From positions 20,647,971 to 20,711,970 of the forward strand of contig OX463785.1 of assembly GCA_949825025.1 (NCBI GenBank): a stretch of DNA of 64,000 nucleotides, in the 5' to 3' direction. Each line of letters opens with the position of its first letter. Position 1 is the stretch's first letter. The stretch is from Siphlonurus alternatus (Eukaryota; Arthropoda; Insecta; Ephemeroptera; Siphlonuridae). The notes beneath the pieces were generated by a model. That model was not told where the DNA came from. It saw only the letters and a list, made by a program, of their open reading frames with translations, and searched no databases. Shown here one piece after another: positions 1 to 11,930 of the stretch. Both the position numbers and the translations under genes were made by a program.

Positions 1-332
1 CAGAGATTATGTGAATTTACATCGTTATACTCTGTTAGGAATATCTCTAAATTGTGATATTATCCTTGAGATTGCAGAATTTATTATTAGCCATAAATTG
101 TAGAACTGATTGGCTAAAATTATATTTGCAGCCTGTTTATAATACCATATATTAGCCTAAAAAGTAAGACACAAGACCTGTATGTATGCAGTGCTTACAT
201 TGATTTTTAAAGGTTTTGTAGCAATCATTATTTGTTTTTTTACTACTAAAACTCCTGAACAAATTAAAAACTTAATATATACCCAGATATGATTGCAAAT
301 AAATAAAAAATATTGTGCTCTTGTTAATCACT

Positions 333-510
333 GGGGGGCATTCACAAAGCATTTTAACCCCAACTTTAGCCCCAAGTTTTATCCCTGGTACTAAACATGG
401 TGCTAAACTAGGAGCTTGACATGGTTAGCCCCTGGTTTAGCACCATGTTTAGTACCAGGGATAAAACTTGGGGCTAAAGTTGGGGTTAAAATGCTTTGTG
501 AATGCCCCCC
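333..510. mobile_element. Foldback MITE-A, copy 1 (Harbinger-like)
   Basis: Two arms of about 80 bases (333-412 and 431-510) are near-perfect reverse complements around an 18-base spacer. The ends are GGGGGGCATTC and GAATGCCCCCC. The element is bracketed by a direct ACT (330-332 and 511-513), a 3-base target duplication. Short G-rich ends plus a 3-base duplication fit PIF/Harbinger-type MITEs; the superfamily is inference. A second copy lies at 23026-23179. No coding capacity. Confidence 0.75.
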
Positions 511-1383
511 ACTATGTCGCAAAGGGAAATTTTCTGAGGTAATGACTATACTGTACATACAATTTGTCTACATTTTAATTTGCAGGTGAAATGTAAGATA
601 TATATTTAAAAATAAATTATGTAGGAGTTATATGCAGGGCACGAATAAGCTTTTAATTGCATCATTGGCATAATTTTCTGTAATATGAAATTAAAAAGGT
701 GATAAAATGAGCTCCTCTAAATTTAGCCTTTGTCTTGCAAGTCGATCATAACTGTGACGAATTATTTTAAGAGATCATACGGTCATTATACGTATTTTTA
801 ATTTATATTTTCCAGCAATATTGTTATAATAATAATAATATATACCGCACACCATGTAAAAAATAATTTTTGAATCGAAATACTGCAAAATCATCATCTA
901 TAGATAGTTATAGCGTTATTAAATTTTGATTTTAATTACTTTTCACTCTCACTCGACTGCTGTTTTTATGCATATTGATTAAATATTTTGTCATTTATGT
1001 CTCTGTTCAATTAACTTTATAAACAAGATAAAATTGATTATAAAAAATTTAACATATCTACATCAAGTTGCAAAATTGTTTAGATTAATAATAATAAGAT
1101 TTTTTAAATTATATTTTATTTAATTGGAGCACATTTTTTAACAATTAGTAATAACGTCGCGTATTATCATATTCTTTTCATATATTTTCAAAGCGGGTGA
1201 TATTTATTACAAAACTCAAAAAGCATATTCCTTGATTTTTTTTTTTTTTTTTTTTGGTAACATAAAATAGAGAAGAAAAATTTCCTTTTTTTTTTTTTCC
1301 AATGTTGTCGTGAGAAAAGTAAGTAAGGTTTTTCCCCTCGAGCGTCTAATAGAAGACATCGATCTGCTGTCGTCTGTGTGCAG

Positions 1384-1385
<2 letters not shown>

Positions 1386-1447
<62 letters not shown>
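1386..1447. repeat. (CT)n microsatellite
   Basis: About 62 bases of uninterrupted CT dinucleotides. The right flank resembles the right flank of the next CT tract at 1848-1955. Confidence 0.97.
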
Positions 1448-1450
<3 letters not shown>

Positions 1451-1845
1451 CACAAACTCGACACTCATCGTAAAAAAACAGCCGCTCTTTTGAAAGTCAC
1501 GAAGTGTGATGAAATTTGAAGCTGATGAGAATTTAAATTAAAACCTTAGATTTAACATTTGTCAAAGGGTTTTATATGAGGTGTTGAAATAAAATAAATT
1601 TGGTTTATAGCTGAATGTAACTTATTGAAATTATTTTTTTTTTCAAAACATATTTAATGATACATGTTTGAAAATGTATCAACTAATATAATTAAAAAAT
1701 AAATATGAAGTTAGAACTTGCTGTTAACAGTAAAACTGCTCTTTTCAAAAATATAATATATTTCGATACATTAATTTAAATTAAAAGTCGTGAGTTTTGC
1801 TTTCAACAATTTATATTAAATATTTAAAATACATATGAACGTAGA

Positions 1846-2092
<247 letters not shown>

Positions 2093-4577
2093 AGTCAGAA
2101 GTCCCACGTTTTTATCTGATGAAATAAATTGCATGACATTACCACTGTGCCCGCATGTTCAATGCTAGGACAGTGTCCATATATTAGTTACCATTAGTGC
2201 TAATCTGGGCGCCGTGTGATGTATATTATTCTAATTTATCATTTAATCTGCTTTGATTTTATATCTTTGTTTCCTATAGGCTCTCAGACAAATATTTGAT
2301 CACTTAGTTATAATATATGCTGGAATCGTTCTATATCCTAAATATAGTAACTTGTAACAGTAAGAAGTATCAACTCCTGTTATATTTAAATGTTGAATTT
2401 AAATTATTTGTTTCATTATTTACTTTAATATTAGAAATATGGGTGGTTTTGCGTGAACTGCTATATAAATTTATATAAACTCCCTTTTATACTTTTTTTT
2501 TTTAAATATAGAAAAAATAATAACTATAATGCGGAGTTTTAAAAGCATTGTTGAATTTTTACCAGCACAAAATAAAGGCATTTAAAATTATATATCATGA
2601 ACAAAAAGAGAAAAATAACTATATGATATTTACACACATTTTATGCTCGGAGAAAGATAATAAGCAATCAAAAGCTTTTTCAAAACACATTTTCTGCGAA
2701 TTATAAGCAGCTCTCTGGTTGCTTCCTCGTTTATTTTTATATAAACTTAATTATAAATTCAAATTGTTTATACTAGGTATATTTTAGGCAATGGCTGTTT
2801 CATGTAATTGTAAAAAAAAAAAAAAAAATTTAAGTGTCAATTAACACTTATAGAATTACTATATTTCATAGTCTTCTTTTCAGTTTAATACAAAATTATA
2901 ATTATATATTATCATTGCTAAATATCATTGAATTATTTACAAAAATTGTACAATTATATTTCAATACTACACAACGAATTAATTAAATAAAATAAATGAA
3001 ACTCCATGTAAATTCCATTTAAACTAATATTGTGTAAAGTTAAAATTGTATTTAAATTTCACTGCTAAAAGTTTCAGGAAAATGGTCACAGAAAACAGAC
3101 ACTATAATGTTCACCAGACTATGTTTATTGGATTATATCTCAGTGTCCTTAGTGCTAGTTCTGTGAACCTCTGTACACATTAACATAGAAGGTCGGAGAT
3201 AAAGTCTGGTTTTAATTAGCTGCTGTCAGAGCGACCGTCGAGCTAATTACACAACCGTAGCGACACAAACCTGCATGTGAGAACTCTACTCTAGATGTGA
3301 ACTTGAATTGAAAATGTAAATAAAGTAACTATTTATTTGTTAATAGTTAAATTTTTAAATGAAAATTCACTGTTTTAGTCATGCATTGTAAAAAATTTAC
3401 ATAAATGTATATTGTTTCAGAATGTTCGGGTTTTTAAACATTTTAGTATTTAGAAAATAGAAGTACCCAATTAGGGTTTGATAAAAATATAAGAATTTTA
3501 AATATCCAGTTATTTTTAATAGTTAATTAGAATATTAAATTACTCTGGCTCATTAAGATTCAAAATTAATAATTAATAACAGGATTTCAATTAATATTTA
3601 AATACTACAGAAGTTTTAAAATGAAATCAAGGAAAAAGAATTTTAATTACACATGATCATATATAATTGATAAGACACTTAAGCTTAATTAATTTTGCTT
3701 TTAAATTTTAATCACCACCTAAGTGGTATAACTTCACACGCACACAATTAATTTTCATGATGTTTCTCAGACACATGGCACTACTGTTTACGTTGTATTT
3801 AATTTACCAAATTTGCCTTCCAAACTCCCTACAAAGCTATTTCCATTCCAAACGTTAATCCAATTCTGTAATGGACCCTTTCTTTTGCCTTAATTTGTTT
3901 GTAGTTGACATTACACTTTGTACAGTAATCGATAGACACTAAATTTGTCTGTCAGGGGACAAATCTGAGAGCATCTATGTCCATTGATAACAACAAAAGA
4001 GAATGGTGTTCACATCGACGACTAAATTTCAATTGAAATGTCTAAAACGTGAATAAGGAATAAATGAGAGTACAATTTTGGCAATCTTGAATGGACATTT
4101 CAGAATTTTCTCTGGTTAAAATTTTGTGTTTAATTAACATTTAATTTAAAGGCGAATTAATAGCTTTATTTTACATAAACATATAATTGTTATTATTTTG
4201 ATTTTGCAAAATATTAACAACAATAATAAAATTTTGAATACATGATATTGCTCTAGATTTTTTTTTAAGTCATTTATGCATTTTTGCTACAATAATAATT
4301 TACATTTATACAGTATAACTTTAAATCTTATATCATAGTCATAATATGAAGATGCAAAACTCTTTTGCTATATATAGAGAACAGCTTAGAAAAGGAAAAA
4401 GTCCTTATCTGCGTTATTTTATTACCACCCAGAAAAAAATATACAACAAACAAGGTTAATCGCAAAGACAAATATAAAATTTTTATCTTGGCGGTGCAGT
4501 TTTATTTTTATTACAAATTATTACTGTGTTCATATACAATAGAGAAATAGGTAATCTCTCCCCCTCTCTTGTAGAAT

Positions 4578-4885
4578 TCCATAGATTGCATTACCAAGGA
4601 TTTTTCATCGAAGGTTACACCAAGGAAGAGGGGGGGGGGGTAAACGACCCAGTTTTTAAATCCCTGTACTTTTAATTTTTTTTCCAGATTTATTTTTCTC
4701 ACTATTTTTTTGTGGGAATAAATTGCTGGTTACCTATGTAACTATATAAGAATTACATTTTTAAGATCTTTTTGAGAAATCTTTCACACTTTTTTCCACC
4801 TTTTGGATAGTGGAGGGTCGTTTCGACACCCCTTCTCCTTCTCCAGCAGTTGAATTATAACATTGGAAAGAAAGCAGTGGTTTTT
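4578..4885. repeat. G-rich hairpin repeat (GGAAGAGGGGG family), copy 1
   Basis: The left arm (about 4578-4665) contains ACACCAAGGAAGAGGGGG followed by ACGACCC and a TTTTTAAAT run. The right part (about 4797-4885) reads, in reverse complement, as a related GGAGAAGGGGTGTCGAAACG block. The same unit recurs at 22240-22475. The arms are diverged and no target duplication is visible, so boundaries are approximate and the element class is unknown. Confidence 0.4.
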
Positions 4886-6354
4886 AGGCTCAATATAATT
4901 ATCAGTTTGTCGTGTAAGGAAGCTTTTCAGCAACAAAGTGGACAAAAAAGTTGCGTTTCCGCGACATAAAATTATAATAATAAGCAATAATTATTCTGAT
5001 TGTAAAATGCACATCCTTGCACAGATTCAAGCATTGTCAGGTAACCTTTAGTATTAAAAAAAAAACATAAATTGTTAATAATGCTTTAATCAGCTTTTAT
5101 TTTAGTATAAATGTTAATAACAAATATTTCATTTTATTTTTAAAAAATTAAACAAATAATTAAAAAATATACATTTTATTTTACTTATGATTTGCCAATA
5201 TAATTGATTTTTATTTTAATTGCTTGATTTTAATGATATCATTAATAAAATAAGATGATAAGTTGCTTGCTACAAGATGTAAAAACATTAGTAAATAATC
5301 GTGACACTGTCGTTGACATGAAAATTATTGAAAGTACATTCTTTGTTTCATAAATAATAATCTAAATTTTCCTTTAAGTTATAATTCTGTTATAATATTA
5401 AAAATGTGAACAAGATCAATCGCTCGAAATATAATACAAAGACATTTGTGTTTTCATTAAAACAATGTATAATTAATTTTAAATTTATATAACAAACTTT
5501 GTACTCAAATAGACCATCTTTCATGTGACAAGATTTTGCTTGTTTTATACTTGATTGAAATTACTGAAATGAGTCAAGGACAAGAAATCAGTAAATATTT
5601 ACCCGCAAAAGAATAACAATAAAATATAACAGAAACACACTTTATTGGACCATGTAAGTGCAGGCTAGTTCATAATTCTTTCTACTAATTTGCCTTCAAA
5701 ATACCAAGCTGGTCTCACGATCGATTTTAACAAACTGTACGAGTTACATTTGAAGGAACAATGTGGACCCCACTTGGGAATACGGACCTCGTTTAAGACG
5801 TGACCTTATTATATTTATTACAACACGATTGGTTCTCACCTGAACGTTTCATTTAAAAGGGGAAAGTATTTCGCTCACACAATTTATTGGCTCCAAGTTT
5901 TGTTTCTCCTACAGATTTAAAGACACGTTAACTTGGTGTGTAGCGGGGAGAAAGATCCTCTCTGTGTCACCAGCAGATTAATCTCAGTCAACGGAATGAA
6001 CTCTTAAAGCTTATGTTGCCTTTACCTAGCACTGATTTACGACCTTTTGTATTATAGCAGATAGTTTTGATTTTGAAATAATTCAATTTTATTAAATTAA
6101 TAAACACAATGTGATTATATTGTCATTTTAAAAACTAAATTTTAGTAGTAAATAACTATTTCCAATGGATATTCTTTCTTAGACAAAGAGTTATTACTTT
6201 GTAATTTATTTTAAAATTAAAAAATATTTAATTTCAAAATGCATTAAATATTAATAATCATTATATTTACATTGCGCATCGTTAATATTATTTTTACAAT
6301 CCAATAAAAAATATATTTTAAGAATTGTATACATTTTCTCAGCCCCTGTATTTT

Positions 6355-6432
6355 ATGCAACATTTCTAGCATGTCAGTAGAGAAATTAACATAACTTTGT
6401 GAACTGCAGGCGGCAAAAGCAAGATGGCGGTG
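6355..6432. repeat. Short interspersed motif with ATGGCGG, copy 1
   Basis: Contains AATTAACATAACTTT, then CTGCAGGCGGCAAAA, then AAGATGGCGGTGG. A second copy lies exactly 600 bases downstream (6955-7033) and a looser third at 59561-59605. The ATGGCGG core resembles YY1/Pho binding sites (established motif); any binding here is inference. Confidence 0.55.
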
Positions 6433-6954
6433 GTTATATGGACTACAAACATATTTTATTATTTATTTTTTAAGATCCATATATATAAATATAAATATTG
6501 CATTATTATGAAGTATAAACCAATTAAATTATTAGTAAGAAATAAAGGACCAAATAAATAACTTATTAGCACATTACAAGGCGAATGGGTTACTAAAATG
6601 TATAATAAATTGAAAAATACAAGATTTTTGTCATAGGAACAATATTTATTTTTGATTACTAATTTTGTTGATAATCAAGCTAAATCGATCATTGCCATAT
6701 TAATGTATGATACTTAAATTATTAATTGAATATTTTTTTTTTTTTTTTGTAAATTTGAATCAGATGAAAAATAACTAAGCGCACTACTTATTGTTTCAGT
6801 TCAGTTTAAAAGGTTTTTATTGTATTAAAACACAGTACAATACATGGAGTCTAGTCAGAAAAAATATCTATACACTCAAATCAACTTTCATTATTTTTAA
6901 AATATTTAAATTAGAAGAAAATTTGATAACAAAATTTCTAATTTCCTGCAATGC

Positions 6955-7033
6955 ATGCAACACACTTTACACGTATGTACAGCAATTAACATAACTTTTC
7001 AAGCTGCAGGCGGCAAAATAAAAATGGCGGTGT
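6955..7033. repeat. Short interspersed motif with ATGGCGG, copy 2
   Basis: Second copy of the unit at 6355-6432. The order is identical: AATTAACATAACTTT, CTGCAGGCGGCAAAA, AAATGGCGGTG. It lies 360 bases upstream of the K2P 3' splice site. Confidence 0.55.
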
Positions 7034-7375
7034 TTTAGAATTTTATAATTATTTAATAAAACTCCCGCTGTTGAAAATATAACTTTCATTGCTAGTTATG
7101 ACAAAAAATAAATAAAATTATGAAATAAATATATTTTATATTTTGATAACATGAAATTTCATTAAAGCAGCACATTACAAAATGTAGACAAATTGAAAAT
7201 AATGCATTTCAAATATATTTTTACAGACGTTTGAGTCCATTATTAAAGTTTTTTTTAAACAAAGCAAGAAATCCTCCTTCTACAACACTTGGCATATTTT
7301 TTTCAAGCTACCATAAAGATATTGTAGAACTATAGACGTAGCGATACAAATATTCCCGTCAACCGTGTCTAACCC

Positions 7376-7395
7376 CCCGTCTCGTGTTGTTCCAG
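7376..7395 (+). other. 3' splice site (intron acceptor) of the K2P exon
   Basis: A C/T-rich stretch ends in TTGTTCCAG with AG at 7394-7395. Base composition flips from AT-rich to very GC-rich immediately after it. The acceptor leaves a phase-1 split glycine codon (G|GT). Many K2P genes carry a conserved intron inside the glycine codon of the first-pore filter (established knowledge), which fits this boundary. Confidence 0.8.
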
Positions 7396-8009
7396 GTCAC
7401 GGTGGCCTGACGCCCCACACGTCGCTCGGCAAGCTCGCCACCATGGTATACGCCGTGCTGGGGATTCCCCTGATGCTGCTCTACCTGTCGACCGTGGGCA
7501 GCGCGCTGGCTGTCGGTGTGCGCCGCGTGCTGGCCGGCCAGTGCCCGTGCCGAAACACGCCCCCCTCCTACCCGTACAACGGCGTGCCAGCGGACAAGCA
7601 CAAGGCGGCGGACGGCAGTAGCAGATCCGTGCTGGCCCCCGTGCTGACGTGCGTGTTCGTGGTGCTCGCCTACATTGCGGCGGGGGCGGCCGTGATGCTC
7701 CTCAAGTGGCACTTGTCCCTCCTAGACGCGCTCTTCTTGTGCTTCATGAGCCTCACCACCATCGGCTTTGGTGACGTCATGGGCAACTCGCACGCTGCTG
7801 CAGCCAGCTGGTTCTGTGCGGCGTACATTCTGGTCGGCATGGCCATCACCGCCACGTGCTTCAACGTGGTCCACGACGTGGTGCGCTCCACGTGGCTGAG
7901 CAAGGCCAAGCGAGGCACGTCCAAGCTGAGCAAGCACAAGCCGGACGTGACCAACAATGAGGAGGCTGCTGCCGTGTCGTCCATCACGGCGGGTGTCGTG
8001 CAGTCGTGA
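7396..8009 (+). CDS. Two-pore-domain (K2P/TWK) potassium channel, 3' exon
   Basis: Plasma-membrane leak K+ channel subunit that works as a dimer to set resting potential. The exon encodes 203 whole residues after a split glycine. By exon residue, TM2 is about 12-40 (with YAVLGIPLMLLYLS), the linker with CPC about 41-76, TM3 about 77-102, the second pore loop about 106-126 with filter TTIGFGD (7755-7775), and TM4 about 137-162. A basic, Lys-rich tail follows. The phenylalanine in the second filter (GFGD) is usual for K2P channels. TM1 and the first pore must be encoded upstream, outside or unrecognised, so the gene is partial here. GC content and G/C-ending codons are very high against AT-rich surroundings. 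The class is confident; the orthologue is not, so no symbol is given. The frame stops at UGA (8007-8009) but stays open beyond it. Confidence 0.95.
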
Positions 8010-8195
8010 CCCGCCCCCGCGCTGCACGAGCTCAAGGTGCAGCACCACCACGTGGTCACCGCCGTGCCGCCGCCCACCGTGCCTCCACGGGGGGTGCTGA
8101 AGGACCCTCCCCCAGTGTGCTTGGGGGTGTTGGAGAGCGGCGAGGAGCGGGCAGGAGATGGACAGGAGCAGATTTACCTCTACAACATGGCCTGA
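8010..8195 (+). CDS. Candidate readthrough extension of the K2P channel
   Basis: In the same frame as the channel, 61 sense codons follow the first UGA and end at UGA 8193-8195. Of these, 52 end in G or C, matching the channel exon. The peptide is proline- and histidine-rich at first (HELKVQHHHVVTAVPPP), then acidic (ESGEERAGDGQEQ), and ends IYLYNMA. The stop context is UGA-C, known in insects as leaky. A perfect 7-bp stem (8021-8027 with 8037-8043, 9-base loop) begins 11 bases after the stop. Alternatives are a recent nonsense mutation (CGA to TGA is a CpG transition), a polymorphism, a sequencing error, or ordinary GC-rich 3' UTR. Selenocysteine insertion is unlikely because no SECIS element was recognised. 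Confidence 0.5.
   Translation, partial: PAPALHELKVQHHHVVTAVPPPTVPPRGVLKDPPPVCLGVLESGEERAGDGQEQIYLYNMA
8021..8043 (+). promoter_or_regulatory. Stem-loop just downstream of the K2P stop codon
   Basis: GCTGCAC (8021-8027) pairs perfectly with GTGCAGC (8037-8043) across a 9-base loop. It starts 11 bases after UGA 8007-8009. RNA hairpins at this position are known to stimulate readthrough in some insect genes; function here is inference. Confidence 0.45.
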
Positions 8196-8871
8196 GGTGC
8201 GTTTTTAATGAAAAAATCAAAGCTCAATACTACTTGGTTGCACGAATTTAAACTTAAATCATCGTAAGTTGCTATATAATCGTCCAGATTTTTCGATGAT
8301 GATTGTTAGTCCACGGCCTATAAATAGCTCTCATCGCTATTAAAACTCGAAAAAATTGCTTCGTGAAAAGAAAGACAAATCTTCGTTTCACCTGAATGCA
8401 ATTGCTTGATGTGTTGCAGAATCGCCCAGCAGACGAGATTTTAATTTATTAACGAGGCAAAATGAAGAGCCAAGATCTCCAGAAACACCCCAGTGACGTT
8501 TTTATTGAAATAATGAGTGGAATGTTTCAGACGTTCATACGTCACAAGGACACTGAAATGGCTATCAGTTTTGTTAAAAATATCCTTAAGTAGAACCAAA
8601 ATATTAATTGGACTTGTTTTTATAACATTGAAATTTTAAATACTAGTTAATTTCAACGTAATAATTAATCAGAATTCATGTTAAAACAAGATGGCATAAA
8701 TTTATTGTTGTTCTGAATTATTTACAATAAATGTAAAATCATGTTCCCAGTGACTGAAAAATTTCAAATAAAAAAATATTTGTTATGGGTATTTAACATT
8801 ATGTATATAATGTGAGTGTGGTGTTGTTTGCATGTTAATGTGTTGAAATGTATTTTGTAAATATGAATAAA
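8196..8871 (+). other. Presumed 3' UTR of the K2P gene
   Basis: Composition returns to AT-rich right after the second stop. A donor-like GAG|GTGCGT lies at 8194-8201, so a 3' UTR intron or alternative splice is possible. An acceptor-like ATGTTTCAG occurs near 8530. Possible poly(A) signals AATAAA lie at 8767-8772 and 8866-8871. No conserved feature is recognisable. Confidence 0.45.
8866..8871 (+). promoter_or_regulatory. Possible poly(A) signal
   Basis: AATAAA about 670 bases after the second stop, followed by TG/T-rich sequence. Such hexamers are frequent by chance in this AT-rich DNA, so the call is weak. Confidence 0.3.
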
Positions 8872-11659
8872 AATGCAAATATCATCGTATTTTGTGTTTA
8901 TCTCCTAGCTTTTATAAGATTCCCTGGAGCAATAGTATTCACATTGAAATAGTAGAAAAGTCATTGATAGCTTTTAACAGTACTATTTAATAGAATACTG
9001 TGGAGCAAACTAATTTCTCATAAATGGTCAGATGGTCGATAATCCAATAATCAAACTTAAAAAATACAATAATATCAAAGCATTTTGGTACACATTTCAC
9101 TGAGCTTAATTAGATTAAACTCAGAAACAATATATGAAAAATCGGGTACTGAAAGCACTGCTTTAAAAGTGGTTGTGTTAAGGTAAAAATACAAGTATGT
9201 CATACTTTAATCTAAAAATAGTACTTGCAGCAAGATAAGTAGTACTAAAATTATGAACATCCGTCATATGTCGCAAAAATATCAACTTTAGTTAGAACTT
9301 AGAATGTTAGTCTTATAATAAGCCTAATTCATATCATATTAACTGCCAGCACTTGATAAGCTTGCCGACGAGTCTCTGACTTCTTGTCTGTCTGGCTTTG
9401 TGGGCGCTGGGGACGACGAGAGTTTTAATTAAATAAAATCCACGCGGTGTAATCTTCATGGAATTAATTTTTGTGAAAATTTATAACTCATATAATTATA
9501 ACTGCAATGAAAAATATAACAAAAAAATAAAAACTATAATAACTTCATTGATTATACGACTCATTTTAAATTTTGAAAATATTTAAGTTAAATTTTATTT
9601 TAGAATAAATGACATTTTTAAAAAAATATTAAAAAAAGTTTTTTTTAATTTATTTTTTGAATTTTAAATACAAATTTATTTTATAATATGTAAAACAATT
9701 TTAAAATAATTATATACTTTAATTATAAAAAAATAATTAAACATCAATAACGTAATGCCAAAGCATAATTATTGCCTTTAGATGATCGTTGACAGCGCAT
9801 ATTATAAGAAATTATATTATTCTTATATTTACTTTTTGGCATTTATTATATAAAATTTTTCATCAAAACTATATTTGTTAACATCTAAGCTACAATATGA
9901 ATTTCAAACACAAAAATATGTTTCGGGTTTTGTTGGTAAAGGAACGATGAAAAATTATTTGACAGCTTTATTATAAAACAAACAACATAAAATTTTTAAC
10001 TTTAAAACAAACTTTTGTGGTAATAATTCTCCCTCATTTTAAAATGAATAACAATTCTATTAAAATTTATTGTTGTAAAATGTTAAAAGATTATCTGGGG
10101 AATAAAGTGTGCCACTAAAAGCAATTAATTTGGAAGATAAATGGAATATTCTTCTTTTTTGTCGTGTGACGTCACGAGTAGGAATTATTTCTCCTCAAAT
10201 CGTCCTTTTGTTTAATGGTACCAGGGGGACCTCGATCAAATGACGATTTTATTGTTAGGGGAAAATGATGTATTGTTATTTTTATTGTTGGCTATACATT
10301 GACACCTGAAACAATGGAATCATAATCATTTAAGTGTGCATAAAAGTGAGTGATATACATTATCTTTGCAAAATGTACAGTTTTGGCCAATAAAACTGGG
10401 ACACTTCGCATGCTGGAGAGTTGAAGTGAGCACCATAAGTCCACTCGTTTATATGACAACACTGTTGGAGCTTAGATAAGTTGACTCACAGTCATCTGTT
10501 CCAAGTCCTGGTTAAAATAATAAGCAACGTTGTCACCATCTATTAGTGGCTAGACTGGTTCTCATTCGCGTCAAAATTTCAGTATTATTGACTACTCTAT
10601 TAGAATTTAGTTGCAGCTGATATTTTTATATAGTCTAATTACAAAGTTACTATTAAAATAAAACCATAAATCTTTAAGTACAGAACAATTAAGTTAATTT
10701 CATTTAATTATACTGTATAGAGATGTTTGAAAACCCTTCACTGCATGATGCGTTCATTTCCTCAATTTTATTTCCTTAGGTAAGGTAACATTCGATAAAT
10801 TTAATATAGAAACTTTTCACCGCTCAGGGCAGGATTTTTGGAGAAACTAACTTTTACGTTAATATGTATTATCAATATAATGGACAGCTGGTCGTCTTCA
10901 CATTTTATCATTATTCCATGTCAGCTACTTTAAATTTCACCCCCTGTTCTCCCCAAGTTACATTTGGCATCCCTAATTATACCTAATTAATTAATTATCA
11001 CGTTAATTATTAATGCTAATATCCTGAATGTTTTGTTAATTAATTCAAAGAATAAATTTCCAAAGACGTTTTATGTTAATTAAAATTATACTAAACAAAT
11101 CATTGATTATATTATGAAATCCACCCTACCTATATTTTTAGAATGATTTAATAACTAATACATTAAATTTGAATATAATTCTCTAGCAATGTCATTTGCA
11201 TCGTAAGATTAATTAATAACATGCAATGTATTTGCATAGTAGTTTATTAACATACAATGTCTTAAATTATACACAGAGAAACTTAGTTAAGACTGCCTGT
11301 ATAAATTAACATGTAAGCTGCCTATAGAATCTGTTGTGAACATATTAATGACATCAAAATTCTATCCACATGTTTGAGACAGTATTTGCTTTATGTTTTA
11401 CAAAATTATCTTCATACGTATCGTGTTTGTGTTGTATCTTAACTTAACTCAAATATCCAAATCTTAATTACACCTGCCAAATATTAATATAACTGTATGC
11501 TAAATAAGACGAAAAATTGATGTAGAGTATGAATTATAATTTTATAATTATTCAAATAGATTAAATCCGTAATTTAACTTAAATAATAATTTATTATAGA
11601 AAGTTAATAAAATTACTTATTAACATTTTTATTGAAGAAATCGTAATTAAAATATACCA
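8872..11659. other. AT-rich intergenic DNA, no gene seen
   Basis: Apart from the Tc1-like relic at 10376-10560 there is no long ORF, repeat or RNA gene that I recognise. Confidence 0.6.
10376..10560 (+). mobile_element. Tc1/mariner-like transposon end relic, copy 1
   Basis: Starts TACAGTTTTGGCCAATAAAA, then GGGACACTTCGCATGC. This has the shape of Tc1-family terminal repeats (CAGT..GG.CAAAA). Homologous sequence at 22895-23022 shares GGGACACTTCGCATGC and TGACAACACTG in the same order. Only an end of about 180 bases is present and no transposase remains. The TA before CAGT fits a TA target, but the other end is missing. Confidence 0.5.
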
Positions 11660-11930
11660 AAATTATTAAAAATACTTTCCACCCAGTGCAGTGATGCACT
11701 TGTGTGAGGTTCCCCAGGTTTTGGATATCACTTTGGTCCATTGAGAAAAAGTAGAGGTGTTTGTCCTGACTGAGGTTTTCCACGGTTCCCTCAGTCTCAC
11801 CTCAGCGAATGCTGGGGCGCGTAACAGGCCGTGACCACCATCCGTTCCCTACCTTATCCCTACCCATTACCCCGTTGCAAGCTGTAAGCTCTTAGGGGTG
11901 TATCCTTGTACAAAAAAATAAAAAATATTT
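11660..11930 (+). mobile_element. SINE copy with A-rich tail (body shared with 25620-25972)
   Basis: Contains TTTGGTCCATTGAG, CTGACTGAGGTTTTCCACGG, CCCTCAGTCTCACC, CAGCGAATGCTGGGG, then CAGGCCGTGACCACCATCCG, and ends in an A-rich tail near 11913-11930. The same ordered blocks occur at 13095-13363 and, reversed, at 25620-25972 and 43846-43933. The 5' head is not recognisably 5S- or tRNA-derived here, so it is probably truncated or diverged. Confidence 0.7.

Noticed and set aside
8007..8009. Selenocysteine at the UGA
   Set aside because: K2P channels are not selenoproteins and no SECIS-like structure was recognised downstream.
7359..8077. Minus-strand open frames opposite the K2P exon
   Set aside because: They are shadows of the GC-rich coding strand. 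The plus frame has clear transmembrane and filter motifs, and these do not.
8006..8251. Plus-strand 81-codon frame starting inside the K2P stop region
   Set aside because: It is out of frame with the channel, Ala/Arg-rich as expected for a shifted GC-rich sequence, and runs past the composition boundary.
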